A stretch of DNA of 64,000 nt from Lactococcus garvieae (lineage in GTDB: Bacteria; Bacillota; Bacilli; Lactobacillales; Streptococcaceae). The stretch covers positions 682,001-746,000 of the forward strand of contig NZ_CP065691.1 in assembly GCF_016027715.1 (NCBI RefSeq), in the 5' to 3' direction. The translations under genes were made by a program, and so were the position numbers. This document shows, in pieces, positions 28,555 to 38,308 of the stretch. Position 1 is the first letter of the stretch, and the number at the start of each line of letters is the position of its first letter. The notes beneath the pieces were generated by a model, which saw nothing but the letters and a program-made list of their open reading frames with translations, was not told where the DNA came from and ran no database searches.

Positions 28555-28616
28555 GAAGCCTCCATTTTTTACTGTTTGTTGTATTAGCACGTAAAAAACA
28601 AAAACTTTTCACAAAA

Positions 28617-28637
28617 AAAACCGCATTTCTGCAGTTT
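28617..28637 (-). terminator. Terminator after aldB
   Basis: On the minus strand: AACTGCA, GAAA loop, TGCGGTT followed by a T tract, directly after the aldB stop. Confidence 0.75.
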
Positions 28638-28639
28638 AT

Positions 28640-29338
28640 TTATTCAGCTTGCTCGATATCCTTCTTCAATTGATCAAGGTTAAATTTAGCTTTAAGGAAG
28701 TTTTCTGATTGAGTCGGAAAATTCTGTTCTAGAGCATCAACTTGACCTATCTCTACTTTTCCTGAAAAACCAGAGAAACCTAAAATATGCCCACCAAAAT
28801 CACAACTGTCTGCAAGAAAATGTAGATGATAACCCGCTACACTCACACCGTGAAACATCTTTGGTGTCCAAAAGCCAACCACTGTTCCTTTAACATTTTT
28901 TTCTTCATATTCAGGTTGATTTTTTGCTACTTCAGCAAAAGGTTCCCCTTCACGCGCGCCAGGTGCCATACGCACATGCATTGTGTCAAAACTACCTTCC
29001 ATTTTTACTGTATAGAATGTATTTTCACTCGTAAATTTATTTTCTATTTTTGTAAAAAGCTCCGCACTTGATATTTCTTCCTCTTGTTGGAAAGAAAGTG
29101 ATGCTTTATGATGTGTTACAGCAGCATAAGGTACGGTTTCTTCAGCCTGTACTTTACGAACTTTTTTATCACCAGTTGCAATATAGGCTTCACCATCTAA
29201 AACAATCAGCTCACCGTTAATTCCAGCCAAAGTTCCAATGCCAAAGTTTCCTTTTTCAAGTAAGTCTCCGATGGTTAATGTACCTTCATAAAGACCGGAC
29301 ATCAAAGCAGCAAGTGTGTTGTGTTGAAATAATTTCAT
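28640..29338 (-). CDS. aldB: Alpha-acetolactate decarboxylase
   Basis: 232 residues, standard for the family that decarboxylates alpha-acetolactate to acetoin. The zinc-binding histidines are visible in GYHLHFLADSCDFGGHILGF near residue 190, and the conserved glutamate region in the N-terminal half includes GELIVLDGEAY. It directs surplus pyruvate to acetoin and controls the acetolactate pool shared with valine and leucine synthesis. Here it stands alone, not attached to a leu-ilv operon as in L. lactis, so symbol aldB versus a second paralogue is uncertain. Confidence 0.93.
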   Translation of the reverse strand: MKLFQHNTLAALMSGLYEGTLTIGDLLEKGNFGIGTLAGINGELIVLDGEAYIATGDKKVRKVQAEETVPYAAVTHHKASLSFQQEEEISSAELFTKIENKFTSENTFYTVKMEGSFDTMHVRMAPGAREGEPFAEVAKNQPEYEEKNVKGTVVGFWTPKMFHGVSVAGYHLHFLADSCDFGGHILGFSGFSGKVEIGQVDALEQNFPTQSENFLKAKFNLDQLKKDIEQAE

Positions 29339-29524
29339 AGTTTATTCTTCCCTTTCAAAACTTATCATTTATCAATATTTTAATTTTAACATAATATCAG
29401 CTATGGTATCGAAATACAGATTGTTTTTTAGGGGGGAGTTTCTATACAGCTTCTCCTTGGATTTCTAAAGGGTACTGTATAGAACAATCTTTAGCACTCC
29501 AACTTTCAGATTTATTTTTGACAT

Positions 29525-29557
29525 TAAAAAAGAGCAAGCTCTCACTTGTCTTTTTTA
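29525..29557 (-). terminator. Terminator after busAB
   Basis: Minus-strand stem AAAAAAGACAAG / CTTGCTCTTTTTT with a six-base loop and one bulge, just after the busAB stop. Confidence 0.75.
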
Positions 29558-29562
29558 AGTTA

Positions 29563-31287
29563 TTAATCTTCAAACCATTCATCAACTTGTTCTTTATGTG
29601 TTTTAACCCATGAGTCTGCTGCTTCTTCTGGTGTTTTACCATTTTGAACATCAAGCATTACTGATTCCATGTCTTCTTGTGACCAGTTAAATTTATCGAG
29701 AACTTTGTAGGCTTCAGGATTATCTTCTTTAAGTCCCTTACGTACAATAGTATTAATATCTTCAGCTTTACCCATTGCACCTTTTGGGTCCTCTAAATAC
29801 TTCAAATCGTATTTATTAAACATCCAATGTGGTGACCAGCCTGTAATCACAATATCTTTATGTTGCTTAATAGCTTCACCAAGTGCAACAGTCATCGCAC
29901 CTGAAGAAGATGGCACCAAGTTCCAATCTTTCAAGTTACTATAATCTTTCATAGTATGCTCTGCTGCTGCCATCACGCCTGCACCAGGTTCAATCCCAAT
30001 AATTGATTTATCAGCTTGACTTTTAAGATCTTCAATAGAATTGGCTTTCATATAGCTTGGTACAACAAGGCCCACTTTCGCCCCCTTAAGGTTAGGACCT
30101 AAAAGTTCAACCGAGTTACTGAATTTTTTCCATTGTGTTTCGTGTGTATTAGGCAACCAAGCAGAAACCATGCCATCTGCTTGACCGTTAGCTACGGTTT
30201 GCCAAGCTACAGTATTGTCTAATGCTGTTTTCTTGACGTCGAAACCTCGATCTTCCATTGCTTTACTTAATACATTAATCGATGCTACTTCAGAATCCCA
30301 GTTCATATAAACAAGTTCTACATTTTTATCAGCAACTTTTTTATTGAGTGAAAGACCTGACATTCCTCCAAGAATAAGGACAAGGAGTGCTAAGAGGGCT
30401 CCTCTTTGCTTCCATTTTTTTAATTTTATATTCCCTTGTTTTTCCGTAGGGGCTACATTCAACTTTTGTGTAAAGCGGTCAATGATAATTGCCAAGATAA
30501 CTAAGGCAATACCATTAACAAAACCTTTACCAATATCTGCGGATTGGACAGCGGCCAAAACCCCACGACCTAAACCAGGTGCACCGATCATTGAGGCAAT
30601 AACTACCATTGAAAGAGCAAGCATGGTTGTTTGGTTCACACCTGCAAGGATTGTTCCTTTCGCAAGAGGAAATTCGAGTTTAAATAACTTTTGACGCGGA
30701 GTAGAACCAAAGGAATCCGCTGCTTCTACTAATTCTGTTGATACTTGTCGAATACCGAGGTTTGTCATCCGGACTGTTGGTGGTAAAGCAAAAATAACTG
30801 AGGCAAACACGCCAGGTACCACACCAATACCAAAGAAGGCCACAGCTGGAATCAAATAAACGAAACCAGGCATAGTCTGCATGAAATCAAGTATAGGTTG
30901 GACAATTTTAGCAACAAGCTCAGACTTAGCCATCCATATACCTAAAGGAATACCGATAATAATAGAAACTAAACTAGACAGCAAGACTAATGTTACTGTA
31001 TTCATGAGATCTGCCCATAAGCCTTGATTGGCAATAAGAACTAATCCTAAGAATGTAAAAATAGGAAAGGCGACTTTTCGTCCAGAAACGAGAATAGCTA
31101 AGAAAGTAACAACAACAATCATTAGCCAAAATGGAACAGCTGTTAATCCTGCTGTGACAGTATCCATAATTGCTGTTCCAGATTTTTGTATGATATCAAA
31201 ACCTGCACTTAAATTGCTTGTAATCCAATCTGTAGCAGTCGAAACCCATTCTGCTAAGGGTATTTTACCCATTGCTAACTCAATCAT
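29563..31287 (-). CDS. busAB: Glycine betaine ABC transporter, fused permease and binding protein
   Basis: 574 residues in the OpuABC/BusAB arrangement. An N-terminal membrane part (about 1-305) has a ProW-type permease ([46 protein letters not shown]). The C-terminal extracytoplasmic betaine-binding domain (about 315-574) has its aromatic and ligand loops around [19 protein letters not shown] and GWSPHWMF. Together with BusAA it imports betaine and proline betaine for osmoprotection. The ATG at 31287 follows GGAGG and overlaps the end of busAA by 8 bp. Confidence 0.95.
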   Translation of the reverse strand: MIELAMGKIPLAEWVSTATDWITSNLSAGFDIIQKSGTAIMDTVTAGLTAVPFWLMIVVVTFLAILVSGRKVAFPIFTFLGLVLIANQGLWADLMNTVTLVLLSSLVSIIIGIPLGIWMAKSELVAKIVQPILDFMQTMPGFVYLIPAVAFFGIGVVPGVFASVIFALPPTVRMTNLGIRQVSTELVEAADSFGSTPRQKLFKLEFPLAKGTILAGVNQTTMLALSMVVIASMIGAPGLGRGVLAAVQSADIGKGFVNGIALVILAIIIDRFTQKLNVAPTEKQGNIKLKKWKQRGALLALLVLILGGMSGLSLNKKVADKNVELVYMNWDSEVASINVLSKAMEDRGFDVKKTALDNTVAWQTVANGQADGMVSAWLPNTHETQWKKFSNSVELLGPNLKGAKVGLVVPSYMKANSIEDLKSQADKSIIGIEPGAGVMAAAEHTMKDYSNLKDWNLVPSSSGAMTVALGEAIKQHKDIVITGWSPHWMFNKYDLKYLEDPKGAMGKAEDINTIVRKGLKEDNPEAYKVLDKFNWSQEDMESVMLDVQNGKTPEEAADSWVKTHKEQVDEWFED

Positions 31288-32482
31288 TATTTACCTCCTC
31301 ATCGTCTATGCTTGCTAAAGCTTCAAGTACTCGTCCACGGATGAGAATACCTTTCAAGAATCCTTCCTCATCAACCACTGCTACTGGCGTTGGGGAATCA
31401 TAGATGATAGGTAAGATTTCACTTACTAATGTTTCCTTACCAACTTGACCCACATCAGTCATCAGAACATCGCGTAATGATTGATTGTTTTGTTTGGCTT
31501 TTACAGCCTCTTCACTGGTAATAACACCACAAAATTGACGCTTCCTGTCCACAGCCATCAAAGAACTTACTTCTTCGTTCTTCATCTTCTTAAGGGCAAC
31601 ACTTGGACCATCAATATCAATATTAGTTGTTAAGGCTGGAATCATAATATTCTCTGCCGTAATAACCTTGGCACGATCAACATCTTCAACGAACGTTTTG
31701 ACATAATCATTAGCTGGATTTGTCAGTATTTCCTCACCTGTACCAATCTGCATGATTTTACCATCTTTCATGATAGCGATGCGATCTCCAATACGGAGGG
31801 CTTCATTTAAATCATGCGAAATAAAGATAATTGTTTTTTGGAATTTTGCTTGAAGTTCCAAAAGTTCATCTTGCATTTCACGACGAATCAATGGGTCTAA
31901 GGCTGAGAAAGCTTCGTCCATCAAAAGGATTTCTGGATCATTTGCTAGAGCGCGTGCTAAACCAACACGTTGTTGCATCCCCCCAGACAATTGATTAGGG
32001 TATTGATCTTTGAAGTCAAGCAGATTTGCATTGTCCAAAGCTTTTTCAGCGCGTTTACGACGCTCGTCTTTGGGGACATTTTGAACTTCTAAGCCATATT
32101 CCGTATTTTCTAAGATGGTTCTATGAGGGAAAAGCCCAAAATTCTGGAAAACCATACTCATGCTTTTCCGACGAACTTTTAGTAAGTCCTCTTTATTTAG
32201 CGTAGCCACATCTTGACCATCGATAAAAATTTTCCCGCTGGTAGGCTCAATCAAACGATTAAGCAAACGTAACAAGGTCGATTTACCAGACCCTGATAAC
32301 CCCATAATAACAAAAATTTCACCTTCGTTTACTTCAAAGTTGGCATCATAAACACCGACACTAGCCCCTGTTTTTCTTAAGATTTCATTTTTTGAATCTC
32401 CCTGCTCAACCATTGCCAAAGCAGTTTTTACACGTTTACCAAATATTTTGGTTAAATGCTCAATTTTAATTTTTACTGGCAA
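31280..32482 (-). CDS. busAA: Glycine betaine ABC transporter ATPase with CBS domains
   Basis: 400 residues: an OpuAA-type ATPase (Walker [11 protein letters not shown]; signature [10 protein letters not shown]; Walker [13 protein letters not shown]) followed by a C-terminal tandem CBS module (about 270-395). In OpuA of L. lactis the CBS pair senses ionic strength and c-di-AMP. The start is TTG at 32482 with GGAG eight bases upstream; no ATG fits better. It is the first gene of the busAA-busAB operon, controlled by the BusR operator at 32539-32572. Confidence 0.95.
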   Translation of the reverse strand: MPVKIKIEHLTKIFGKRVKTALAMVEQGDSKNEILRKTGASVGVYDANFEVNEGEIFVIMGLSGSGKSTLLRLLNRLIEPTSGKIFIDGQDVATLNKEDLLKVRRKSMSMVFQNFGLFPHRTILENTEYGLEVQNVPKDERRKRAEKALDNANLLDFKDQYPNQLSGGMQQRVGLARALANDPEILLMDEAFSALDPLIRREMQDELLELQAKFQKTIIFISHDLNEALRIGDRIAIMKDGKIMQIGTGEEILTNPANDYVKTFVEDVDRAKVITAENIMIPALTTNIDIDGPSVALKKMKNEEVSSLMAVDRKRQFCGVITSEEAVKAKQNNQSLRDVLMTDVGQVGKETLVSEILPIIYDSPTPVAVVDEEGFLKGILIRGRVLEALASIDDEEVNND

Positions 32483-32538
32483 AATATTCTCCTTTACTCT
32501 TAATAATTAAATACTATTCATTATTTAATTTCCACAAA

Positions 32539-32572
32539 AGTGACCACTTTATGATAGCAATGTATTGTCACT
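32539..32572. promoter_or_regulatory. BusR operator
   Basis: AGTGAC at 32539-32544 and GTCACT at 32567-32572 are separated by exactly 22 bp. This is the layout I recall for the c-di-AMP receptor BusR, which binds two half-sites as a tetramer. The two arms bracket the -10 hexamer of the busA promoter, so bound BusR would block RNA polymerase. Confidence 0.85.
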
Positions 32573-32579
32573 TTGTCAA
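32551..32579 (-). promoter_or_regulatory. busA promoter
   Basis: On the minus strand TTGACA (32579-32574) and TATCAT (32556-32551) with a 17-bp spacer. The transcript start is expected about 60 bp upstream of the busAA TTG. Confidence 0.85.
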
Positions 32580-32687
32580 ATATGTAAACTTAGAAAACGC
32601 TTAAAATTTTGACATATAAAAAAGAAAACCCTTACCTTAGACATATTGTTCAGAATGTCTAGATAATGGGACTGACGAGTGTTTTAG

Positions 32688-33308
32688 TTAATTTTTGTAA
32701 AAAAAGTTATGAAGAATTTGTAAGGAGTCTGACCCTCCCACAAAATATAATGTATCGTACTGATTCAAAGTTGCATATGGTCCTGGCGAAATAATCAGTT
32801 CATTATTTTGGAGAATGGCAATAACAGTCACACCTGTGTTTTGCCATAGATTCATTTCGCCTATGGTTTTTCCTAAATTTTCAGATGGTTCTTGGAGTTC
32901 AAGTTCGATGGGTGTCATGGGATTGGATTTTTGGAAATGAGCGGTTTGCCCCACTAATTTATCCAAGGTAGAGGAGAAGTTAGCCAGTTCTTTCTGCTGT
33001 CGTGAAACACTTTTTAAAATTTCAGACTGTAAGTCTTGAATTGACTTTACTTCCTGATGCTGAGCTAAATACTCTTGGGCTTTTTGCCGCGAAGCGATAA
33101 AAACACCACTTCCATGAATGGAATCTACAATTCCTAAATCACTTAGAATACTCACAGCTTTTCGAGCAGTTTCTGCTGAAACTCCAAAAGTTGTCGCTAA
33201 TGTTGAACGTGCATAAATCTTTTGTCCTACTTTTAATTCATTACGAACAATGTTTTCAGCTATCAAGACGGCAATTTGCTGATATTTGGGTTGCCTTACC
33301 TCTTTCAC
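32688..33308 (-). CDS. busR: c-di-AMP-responsive repressor BusR
   Basis: 206 residues: an N-terminal GntR-like winged helix (1-72, RSTLATTFGVSAETARKAVS), a short coiled coil (about 85-118), and a C-terminal RCK_C-like domain (about 120-206, GVTVIAILQNNELIISPGP, ending YDTLYFVGG) that binds c-di-AMP in characterised BusR. It represses betaine uptake when c-di-AMP is high. It lies upstream of busAA in the same orientation with its own ribosome site (AAAGGAGG). The gap to busAA holds the operator. Confidence 0.94.
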   Translation of the reverse strand: MKEVRQPKYQQIAVLIAENIVRNELKVGQKIYARSTLATTFGVSAETARKAVSILSDLGIVDSIHGSGVFIASRQKAQEYLAQHQEVKSIQDLQSEILKSVSRQQKELANFSSTLDKLVGQTAHFQKSNPMTPIELELQEPSENLGKTIGEMNLWQNTGVTVIAILQNNELIISPGPYATLNQYDTLYFVGGSDSLQILHNFFYKN

Positions 33309-33538
33309 TGGTTTCCTCCTTTGGTCAAGTTATTTCTTGTGTAAGTTCTACATAAAGATTCATTATGTCTTCTATTTTAATGTAAAAATACAAAAAAAGA
33401 TAGTAAAATTATTTTAGAAAATTTAAATGTCGAATATATCTTAGTTTAGGTTTTATCGACATCTATGATAGATATGTTTCGTGTAAGTAATCTATGATAT
33501 AATAAAGTGATATCTTTTAGAAAATAGAAAGTGGTAAT

Positions 33539-34375
33539 ATGAACTGGATTTTTAGATTAATTAAAGGGATGATTATTGCTCTAGGCTTTATTCTTCCTGG
33601 AGTTTCAGGGGGCGTACTTGCAGCGATACTCGGGATTTATGAACGAATGTTGCATTTTTTGGCTCACATCAGACAAGATTTTAAGAAGAATTTTCTTTTC
33701 TTCCTTCCTGTGGGTATTGGGGGAATATTAGGATTAGTCCTTCTTAGTCAACCTTTGGAATGGCTTCTCGCGCATTATCAAGTTATTGTTTTGTGGGGGT
33801 TTGCTGGTGCTATTTTAGGAACTTTACCTTCTTTATTTAAAGAAAGTACGCGTCAGAAGACAAGAGAAAAAAGCGACTGGTTAGTCCTCCTTCTCACTTT
33901 TATTTTATCTACAGTGATATTATACATGTTGCCTGCAATTGCTGGTACAGTTCCTGCAAACTTCTTCGGTTTCTTCCTTGCGGGTATTTTAATCGCTTTA
34001 GGTGTGCTTGTTCCTGGACTTAGTCCTTCGAATCTTCTTTTGATTTTAGGACTTTTCTCTCCAATGCTTGAAGGTTTTAAAAATCGTGATATACTTGGCG
34101 TTTTTCTTCCTATTGCAATTGGTGGTATATTTGCCCTTGTGAGTTTTTCCAAAATTATGGAAAAACTTCTTCTTACTCAACATTCAAAAGTTTACCACTT
34201 TATCATCGGTTTAGTGCTGTCAAGTACATTACTCATTGTCATTCCAACTCAAAGTGCTGAAGCTATTAGCTATAGTGGGGCCACTATTTCAACCTTCTTA
34301 ATGAGCGCCTTACTTTTTGTTGTAGGCCTGCTCTTAGGACTTTGGATGAGTAAACTGGAAGACAAATATAAATAA
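33539..34375 (+). CDS. DUF368 membrane protein, probable undecaprenyl-phosphate transporter (PopT-like)
   Basis: 278 residues with about eight hydrophobic helices. The two inverted family motifs are visible: GFILPGVSGGVLAAILGIYE near residue 20, and the paired ALGVLVPGLSPSNLLLILG near residue 160. DUF368 proteins were recently assigned as translocases that recycle undecaprenyl phosphate across the membrane. A TATAAT lies about 37 bp upstream of the ATG. It is divergent from busR and followed by its own terminator. Family certain, transport role from recent literature on homologues. Confidence 0.85.
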   Translation: MNWIFRLIKGMIIALGFILPGVSGGVLAAILGIYERMLHFLAHIRQDFKKNFLFFLPVGIGGILGLVLLSQPLEWLLAHYQVIVLWGFAGAILGTLPSLFKESTRQKTREKSDWLVLLLTFILSTVILYMLPAIAGTVPANFFGFFLAGILIALGVLVPGLSPSNLLLILGLFSPMLEGFKNRDILGVFLPIAIGGIFALVSFSKIMEKLLLTQHSKVYHFIIGLVLSSTLLIVIPTQSAEAISYSGATISTFLMSALLFVVGLLLGLWMSKLEDKYK

Positions 34376-34386
34376 TTATTGATTTA

Positions 34387-34413
34387 GAGTATCTATTAAA
34401 AGATACTTTTTTT
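34387..34413 (+). terminator. Terminator after the DUF368 gene
   Basis: Stem AGTATCT / AGATACT with a short A-rich loop and a run of seven T, about 12 bp after the stop. Confidence 0.8.
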
Positions 34414-34428
34414 CTGAAATTTTTTCAG

Positions 34429-34459
34429 TAAAAAACAACTGAATAGATCAGTTGTTTTT
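34429..34459. terminator. Terminator between DUF368 gene and hpf, mainly serving hpf
   Basis: Stem AAAACAACTGA / TCAGTTGTTTT with a short loop; T tracts on both strands, 10 bp from the hpf stop. Confidence 0.85.
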
Positions 34460-34468
34460 CTTATATTC

Positions 34469-35026
34469 TTAGTCTGTTTCGATTAAACCAATATTTCCAT
34501 CTGTACGACGGTAAACAATACTTGTACTTTCTGTATAAGCATCTAAAAAGACATAAAAATCGTGTCCAAGCATATCCATTTGGAGGACAGCTTCTTCTGC
34601 ATCCATTGGTTTAAGATCAATACGTTTTGTACGCACGATTTTAACCTTTTCATCCTCAACTTCATCAGCAGCTGCCAAGGGTGCAAATTCATCACCGAAA
34701 GCCATTCCTGTAGGGACATTCGCTTTCGATTTACGGTTCACCCGTGTCTTATATTTACGAATTTGACGTTCTAACTTTTCTTCAACAAAGTCGATAGAAG
34801 CAAGTATATCCTGTGCCATATTTTCTGCGCGTAACGTAACATTTTTAGCAGGTACTGTAACTTCTACCTTGTATCTTTTATCTGAATAAGATTTAATATT
34901 TACATAAGCCGTTACTTCATGGCCATCGTTGAAATATTTGTTAAGTTTTCCTACTTTGTCTTCAATATATGAGCGAATCGAATCCGTAATTTCTACGTTT
35001 TCAGCACGGATATTAAATTTAATCAT
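34469..35026 (-). CDS. hpf: Long-form ribosome hibernation promoting factor
   Basis: 185 residues, the long HPF form of Firmicutes. The N-terminal S30AE domain (about 1-100: MIKFNIRAENVEITDSIRSYIEDKVGKL) occupies the mRNA channel of stalled ribosomes. The C-terminal domain (about 128-185: RTKRIDLKPMDAEEAVLQMDMLGHDFYVF) dimerises to form 100S particles in stationary phase. It is a single gene with its own terminator. Confidence 0.95.
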   Translation of the reverse strand: MIKFNIRAENVEITDSIRSYIEDKVGKLNKYFNDGHEVTAYVNIKSYSDKRYKVEVTVPAKNVTLRAENMAQDILASIDFVEEKLERQIRKYKTRVNRKSKANVPTGMAFGDEFAPLAAADEVEDEKVKIVRTKRIDLKPMDAEEAVLQMDMLGHDFYVFLDAYTESTSIVYRRTDGNIGLIETD

Positions 35027-35136
35027 AGCGTTTTCCCTTAGTATTTCTTTGTGAAATACTCTTTCTTTATTTGTTTCTTATTTAATTTTAATATAAAATC
35101 AAAAAGGGGTCAAATAATATATGGGATGTCACTCAA

Positions 35137-35754
35137 TTAGAAAGCTTGAGCTGCTGTTTCCACTTTACCAAGAAATTCTGATAAAAATTCATCAGCTTTT
35201 TCAGGCTGATAAGCATGACCTTCTACGCTCAGAGTAGTAAAGTCTGTACCAATAAATTCAAAAATTGTTTTCATGTATTGTGTGCCTGTATCTTGGCCAC
35301 CGTAGAAACCACCGCTAGCTTGTAAGTACAATACTTTTTTATCTGTTGCCAAACCTTTAGGACCTTCTGCTGTATAACGGAAAGTTTTACCCGCTACATT
35401 AACTGTGTCAATCCATTTTTTAAGACTTGCTGGGATCATAAGATTCCATAACGGACTAGCAATAACAACCTTATCCGCTGAAAGGAATTGCTCGGTAAAT
35501 GCTCCGAAGCGTGCGACTTTATCTTGTTGTGTTTCAGATAATGCTGTAAATTCTACACCATTTTGCATCGCGATAAATGCAGAAGCCATATCTTGATCAA
35601 TTTCAGGAATATTAGCTGTGAAAACATCCAATACCTCTACTTCATCTTCAGCGTTTGCACTCTTATAAGAAGACACAAAAGTATCTAGTCCTTTGATTGA
35701 AAAGCTGTCCTCAGCTGTTAAGGGATGCCCTTTTACAACAAGTAATTTAGTCAT
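35137..35754 (-). CDS. azoR: FMN-dependent NADH azoreductase
   Basis: 205 residues with the flavodoxin-like AzoR fold: [17 protein letters not shown] at the N-terminus binds the FMN phosphate, [17 protein letters not shown] is the signature loop, and [11 protein letters not shown] is the second FMN loop. Such enzymes reduce quinones and azo compounds with NADH. A TACATCTGTA element (35786-35795), the lactococcal cop-box consensus, lies just upstream, suggesting induction by copper as for the L. lactis copper-induced nitroreductase. Ribosome site TTGGAGG. Single gene. Confidence 0.92.
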   Translation of the reverse strand: MTKLLVVKGHPLTAEDSFSIKGLDTFVSSYKSANAEDEVEVLDVFTANIPEIDQDMASAFIAMQNGVEFTALSETQQDKVARFGAFTEQFLSADKVVIASPLWNLMIPASLKKWIDTVNVAGKTFRYTAEGPKGLATDKKVLYLQASGGFYGGQDTGTQYMKTIFEFIGTDFTTLSVEGHAYQPEKADEFLSEFLGKVETAAQAF

Positions 35755-35785
35755 TAATTAATCCTCCAAGATTATTTTCTTAATT

Positions 35786-35795
35786 TACATCTGTA
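35786..35795. promoter_or_regulatory. Cop box upstream of the azoreductase gene
   Basis: TACATCTGTA fits TACANNTGTA, the operator of CopY/CopR copper repressors. It lies 32 bp before the start codon in the promoter region. Confidence 0.7.
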
Positions 35796-35886
35796 AACTC
35801 AAGTTTACCTCATTTATTATAGCAAAAAGATTTTCAGAATACTATAATTTTAGTACGTGAACCTTAACACAATCTTTCAGATTTAA

Positions 35887-35919
35887 AAATCATCCTGATT
35901 TAATCAAGATGATTTTTAT
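35887..35919 (-). terminator. Terminator after ahpF
   Basis: Hairpin AAATCATC-C-TGATT / AATCA-A-GATGATTT with T tracts, directly after the ahpF stop. Confidence 0.8.
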
Positions 35920-35920
35920 A

Positions 35921-37450
35921 TTAATGACGAATAAGATAATCAAAAGCACCAAGAGAGGCTGTAGCGCCACTTCCCATCGCAATAATAATTTGCTTGTAAA
36001 CAGAATCTGTACAATCTCCTGCCGCAAAGACTCCGGGTATATTTGTTGCCCCTTGTTTATCAACAATAATTTCTCCACGATTAGTACGTTCAACAACTCC
36101 ATCAAGCCATTCTGTATTGGGTACTAGTCCAATCAAAATGAAAACGCCAGATAGCTCAAGAGTAACTTCTTCCTGTGTTTCACGGTTAACATAGTCTAAA
36201 CTTTCAACTTTTTCTTTACCATGAATGGCTTTTGTTTCAACATTGGTTAAAACACTCACGTTATCTAAAGAATAAAGTTTTTCTTGGAGTACTTTATCTG
36301 CTTTTAATTCTGGTAAAAATTCTAAAACAGTAACATGCTCCACAACACCAGCTAAGTCTATTGCTGCTTCAATTCCAGAGTTTCCTCCTCCAACTACAGC
36401 TACTCTTTGTCCAGCGAATATCGGACCATCACAATGCGGACAATATGCGATACCTTTATTTTTAAATTCTTCCTCTCCTGGAATACCTAATGAGCGCCAG
36501 CGGGCCCCAGTAGATAAAACAACGGTTTTAGACTTCAGAACAGCTCCATTTTCTAAGGTGACTTCGAGCAAATCATTCTTTTCTAATTTGACTGCTTTCT
36601 GCGTTTTCATGATATCAGTAGGATAAGATTTTACATGCTCTTCTAATTGAGCGACGAGCTTAGGCCCCTCTGTATAAGTAGTCCCAATAAAATTTTCAAT
36701 ACCTAGGGTCTCTAAAGGCTGGCCGCCAAACTTTTCAGCTAAGATTCCCGTACGGATACCTTTACGTGCTGCATAGATAGCTGCACTAGCTCCTGCAGGG
36801 CCGCCTCCTACCACAAGTACATCATATGGCTCTTTATTTTCAAACTCTTGGCTACCTGTTTGGCCAATCAACTTATTTAAAATTTCTTCAAGACTCATAC
36901 GACCACTTGAAAATTCTTCACCGTTGACAAAAACAGTAGGTACAGCCATGATACCACGAGATTTAACCTCCTCTTGGAACATTCCGCCTTCAATCATGGT
37001 ATGAGTTATATTTTTGTTAAGGACACTCATAATATTAAGCGCCTGAACGACATCCGGACAATTATGGCAAGTCAAGCTAACATAGCTTTCAAAATGATAC
37101 GGTTTGTCAATAGACTGGATACGTTTTTTAAGATCTTCTTCAATTTTTGGCGCGCGACCACTTACTTGTAAAAGAGCTAAAACTAAGGAATTAAACTCAT
37201 GCCCCAATGGTAATCCAGCAAAAGCAATCCCTCTCATCTCACCCTTACGAACCACGGAAAAACCGGGAGCTTTTACGAGTTTTGCTTCTTCCACACTTAT
37301 TCGCGGGGACATCGATGCAATTTCATTGACAAAATCGCGTACTTTCTTGCCATTTGTATCATTTTCTTCCGCTTTTACTCGTAAAGCAATATCATTTTCC
37401 AAAAGCTCTAAGTATTGTTTTAATTGTGCTTTAAGATTTTCTTCTAACAT
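35921..37450 (-). CDS. ahpF: Alkyl hydroperoxide reductase subunit F
   Basis: 509 residues. The N-terminal thioredoxin-like tandem domain carries CHNC (C128, C131), which passes electrons to AhpC. The C-terminal thioredoxin-reductase-like part has FAD motif VVGGGPAGASAAIYAA, redox pair CPHC and NADH motif VVGGGNSGIEAA. It regenerates AhpC with NADH. It follows ahpC by about 57 bp and shares its promoter, giving an ahpCF operon with a terminator after ahpF. Confidence 0.97.
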   Translation of the reverse strand: MLEENLKAQLKQYLELLENDIALRVKAEENDTNGKKVRDFVNEIASMSPRISVEEAKLVKAPGFSVVRKGEMRGIAFAGLPLGHEFNSLVLALLQVSGRAPKIEEDLKKRIQSIDKPYHFESYVSLTCHNCPDVVQALNIMSVLNKNITHTMIEGGMFQEEVKSRGIMAVPTVFVNGEEFSSGRMSLEEILNKLIGQTGSQEFENKEPYDVLVVGGGPAGASAAIYAARKGIRTGILAEKFGGQPLETLGIENFIGTTYTEGPKLVAQLEEHVKSYPTDIMKTQKAVKLEKNDLLEVTLENGAVLKSKTVVLSTGARWRSLGIPGEEEFKNKGIAYCPHCDGPIFAGQRVAVVGGGNSGIEAAIDLAGVVEHVTVLEFLPELKADKVLQEKLYSLDNVSVLTNVETKAIHGKEKVESLDYVNRETQEEVTLELSGVFILIGLVPNTEWLDGVVERTNRGEIIVDKQGATNIPGVFAAGDCTDSVYKQIIIAMGSGATASLGAFDYLIRH

Positions 37451-37507
37451 TTTATTTTTCCATTCTTTTTAGCTTAAAAAGGTGAGTAAAATACTCCCCT
37501 TATTAAA

Positions 37508-38071
37508 TTAAATCTTACCCACTAAGTCTAAACCAGGAGTCAATGTCTCAGCATCTTCTTTCCATTTGGCAGGGCATACCTCACCGGGATGTTTACGAAT
37601 ATATTGTGCGGCGCGAACTTTATCAACCAACTGGCTGGCATCACGACCGATACCATCTGCAGTGATTTCTACAGCTTGAACAATACCATCTGGATCAATA
37701 ATAAATGAGCCACGTTGTGACAATCCTGAATTTTCATCTAAAACGTCAAAAATACGTGAAATTTTTTGAGATGGGTCAGCAAGCATTGGATATTCCACTT
37801 TCCCGATAGCTTCACTATGTTCATGCCAAGCTGCGTGGACAAAGTGTGTATCCGTTGAACATGAGTACACTTCTACTCCTAAATCTTTAAGAATACTGTA
37901 CTGTTCTTGCAAGTCTTCTAACTCCGTTGGGCAGACAAACGAGAAATCGGCAGGATAGAATACAATAATATTCCATTTTCCTTTAAAATCATCTGAATTG
38001 ACCGTCAAAAATTTTCCATTTTGATAAGCTTCAGTGACGAAATGTTCGACTTCTTTTCCGATGAGTGACAT
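37508..38071 (-). CDS. ahpC: Alkyl hydroperoxide reductase subunit C (peroxiredoxin)
   Basis: 187 residues from ATG 38071 ([11 protein letters not shown]), the standard AhpC length; an in-frame TTG at 38086 overlaps the GGAG ribosome site and is rejected. The peroxidatic cysteine is C47 (FVCPTE), and the resolving cysteine lies in GEVCPAKW near the C-terminus. It reduces hydrogen peroxide and organic peroxides, which matters in catalase-lacking lactococci. A PerR-box-like element overlaps the promoter. Confidence 0.97.
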   Translation of the reverse strand: MSLIGKEVEHFVTEAYQNGKFLTVNSDDFKGKWNIIVFYPADFSFVCPTELEDLQEQYSILKDLGVEVYSCSTDTHFVHAAWHEHSEAIGKVEYPMLADPSQKISRIFDVLDENSGLSQRGSFIIDPDGIVQAVEITADGIGRDASQLVDKVRAAQYIRKHPGEVCPAKWKEDAETLTPGLDLVGKI

Positions 38072-38110
38072 AGATTTTTTCTCCAATTTTCTATTAATTT
38101 TATGCTTCTC

Positions 38111-38144
38111 AAATAATTATTACAAAATGAATATTATTAGTCAA
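38111..38144 (-). promoter_or_regulatory. ahpC promoter with PerR-box-like element
   Basis: On the minus strand TTGACT (38144-38139) and TAATAA or AATAAT near 38122-38116 at 16-17 bp spacing. Bases 38125-38111 read TTGTAATAATTATTT, 12 of 15 positions of the PerR consensus TTATAATNATTATAA, covering the -10 region. Peroxide control is inferred. Confidence 0.6.
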
Positions 38145-38308
38145 CGGATATGTTCATGATTTAAGCCCCCTAAAAAGCGCTTAACACTTCTAAATTATTA
38201 CATTTTCTATTGAGAGTTATTAAAAACAATGCTCTATTTCTGTGATATGCTGCGTTAAGAAATGTAATTATTTTGTAATATTCAACGATAAAAGAGGAGG
38301 AGGCCATC

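Noticed and set aside
32640-32687. Short inverted repeat (AGACAT / ATGTCT) after busR as a terminator
   Set aside because: The stem is only about seven bases with a ten-base loop, and the following T tract is distant; not convincing.
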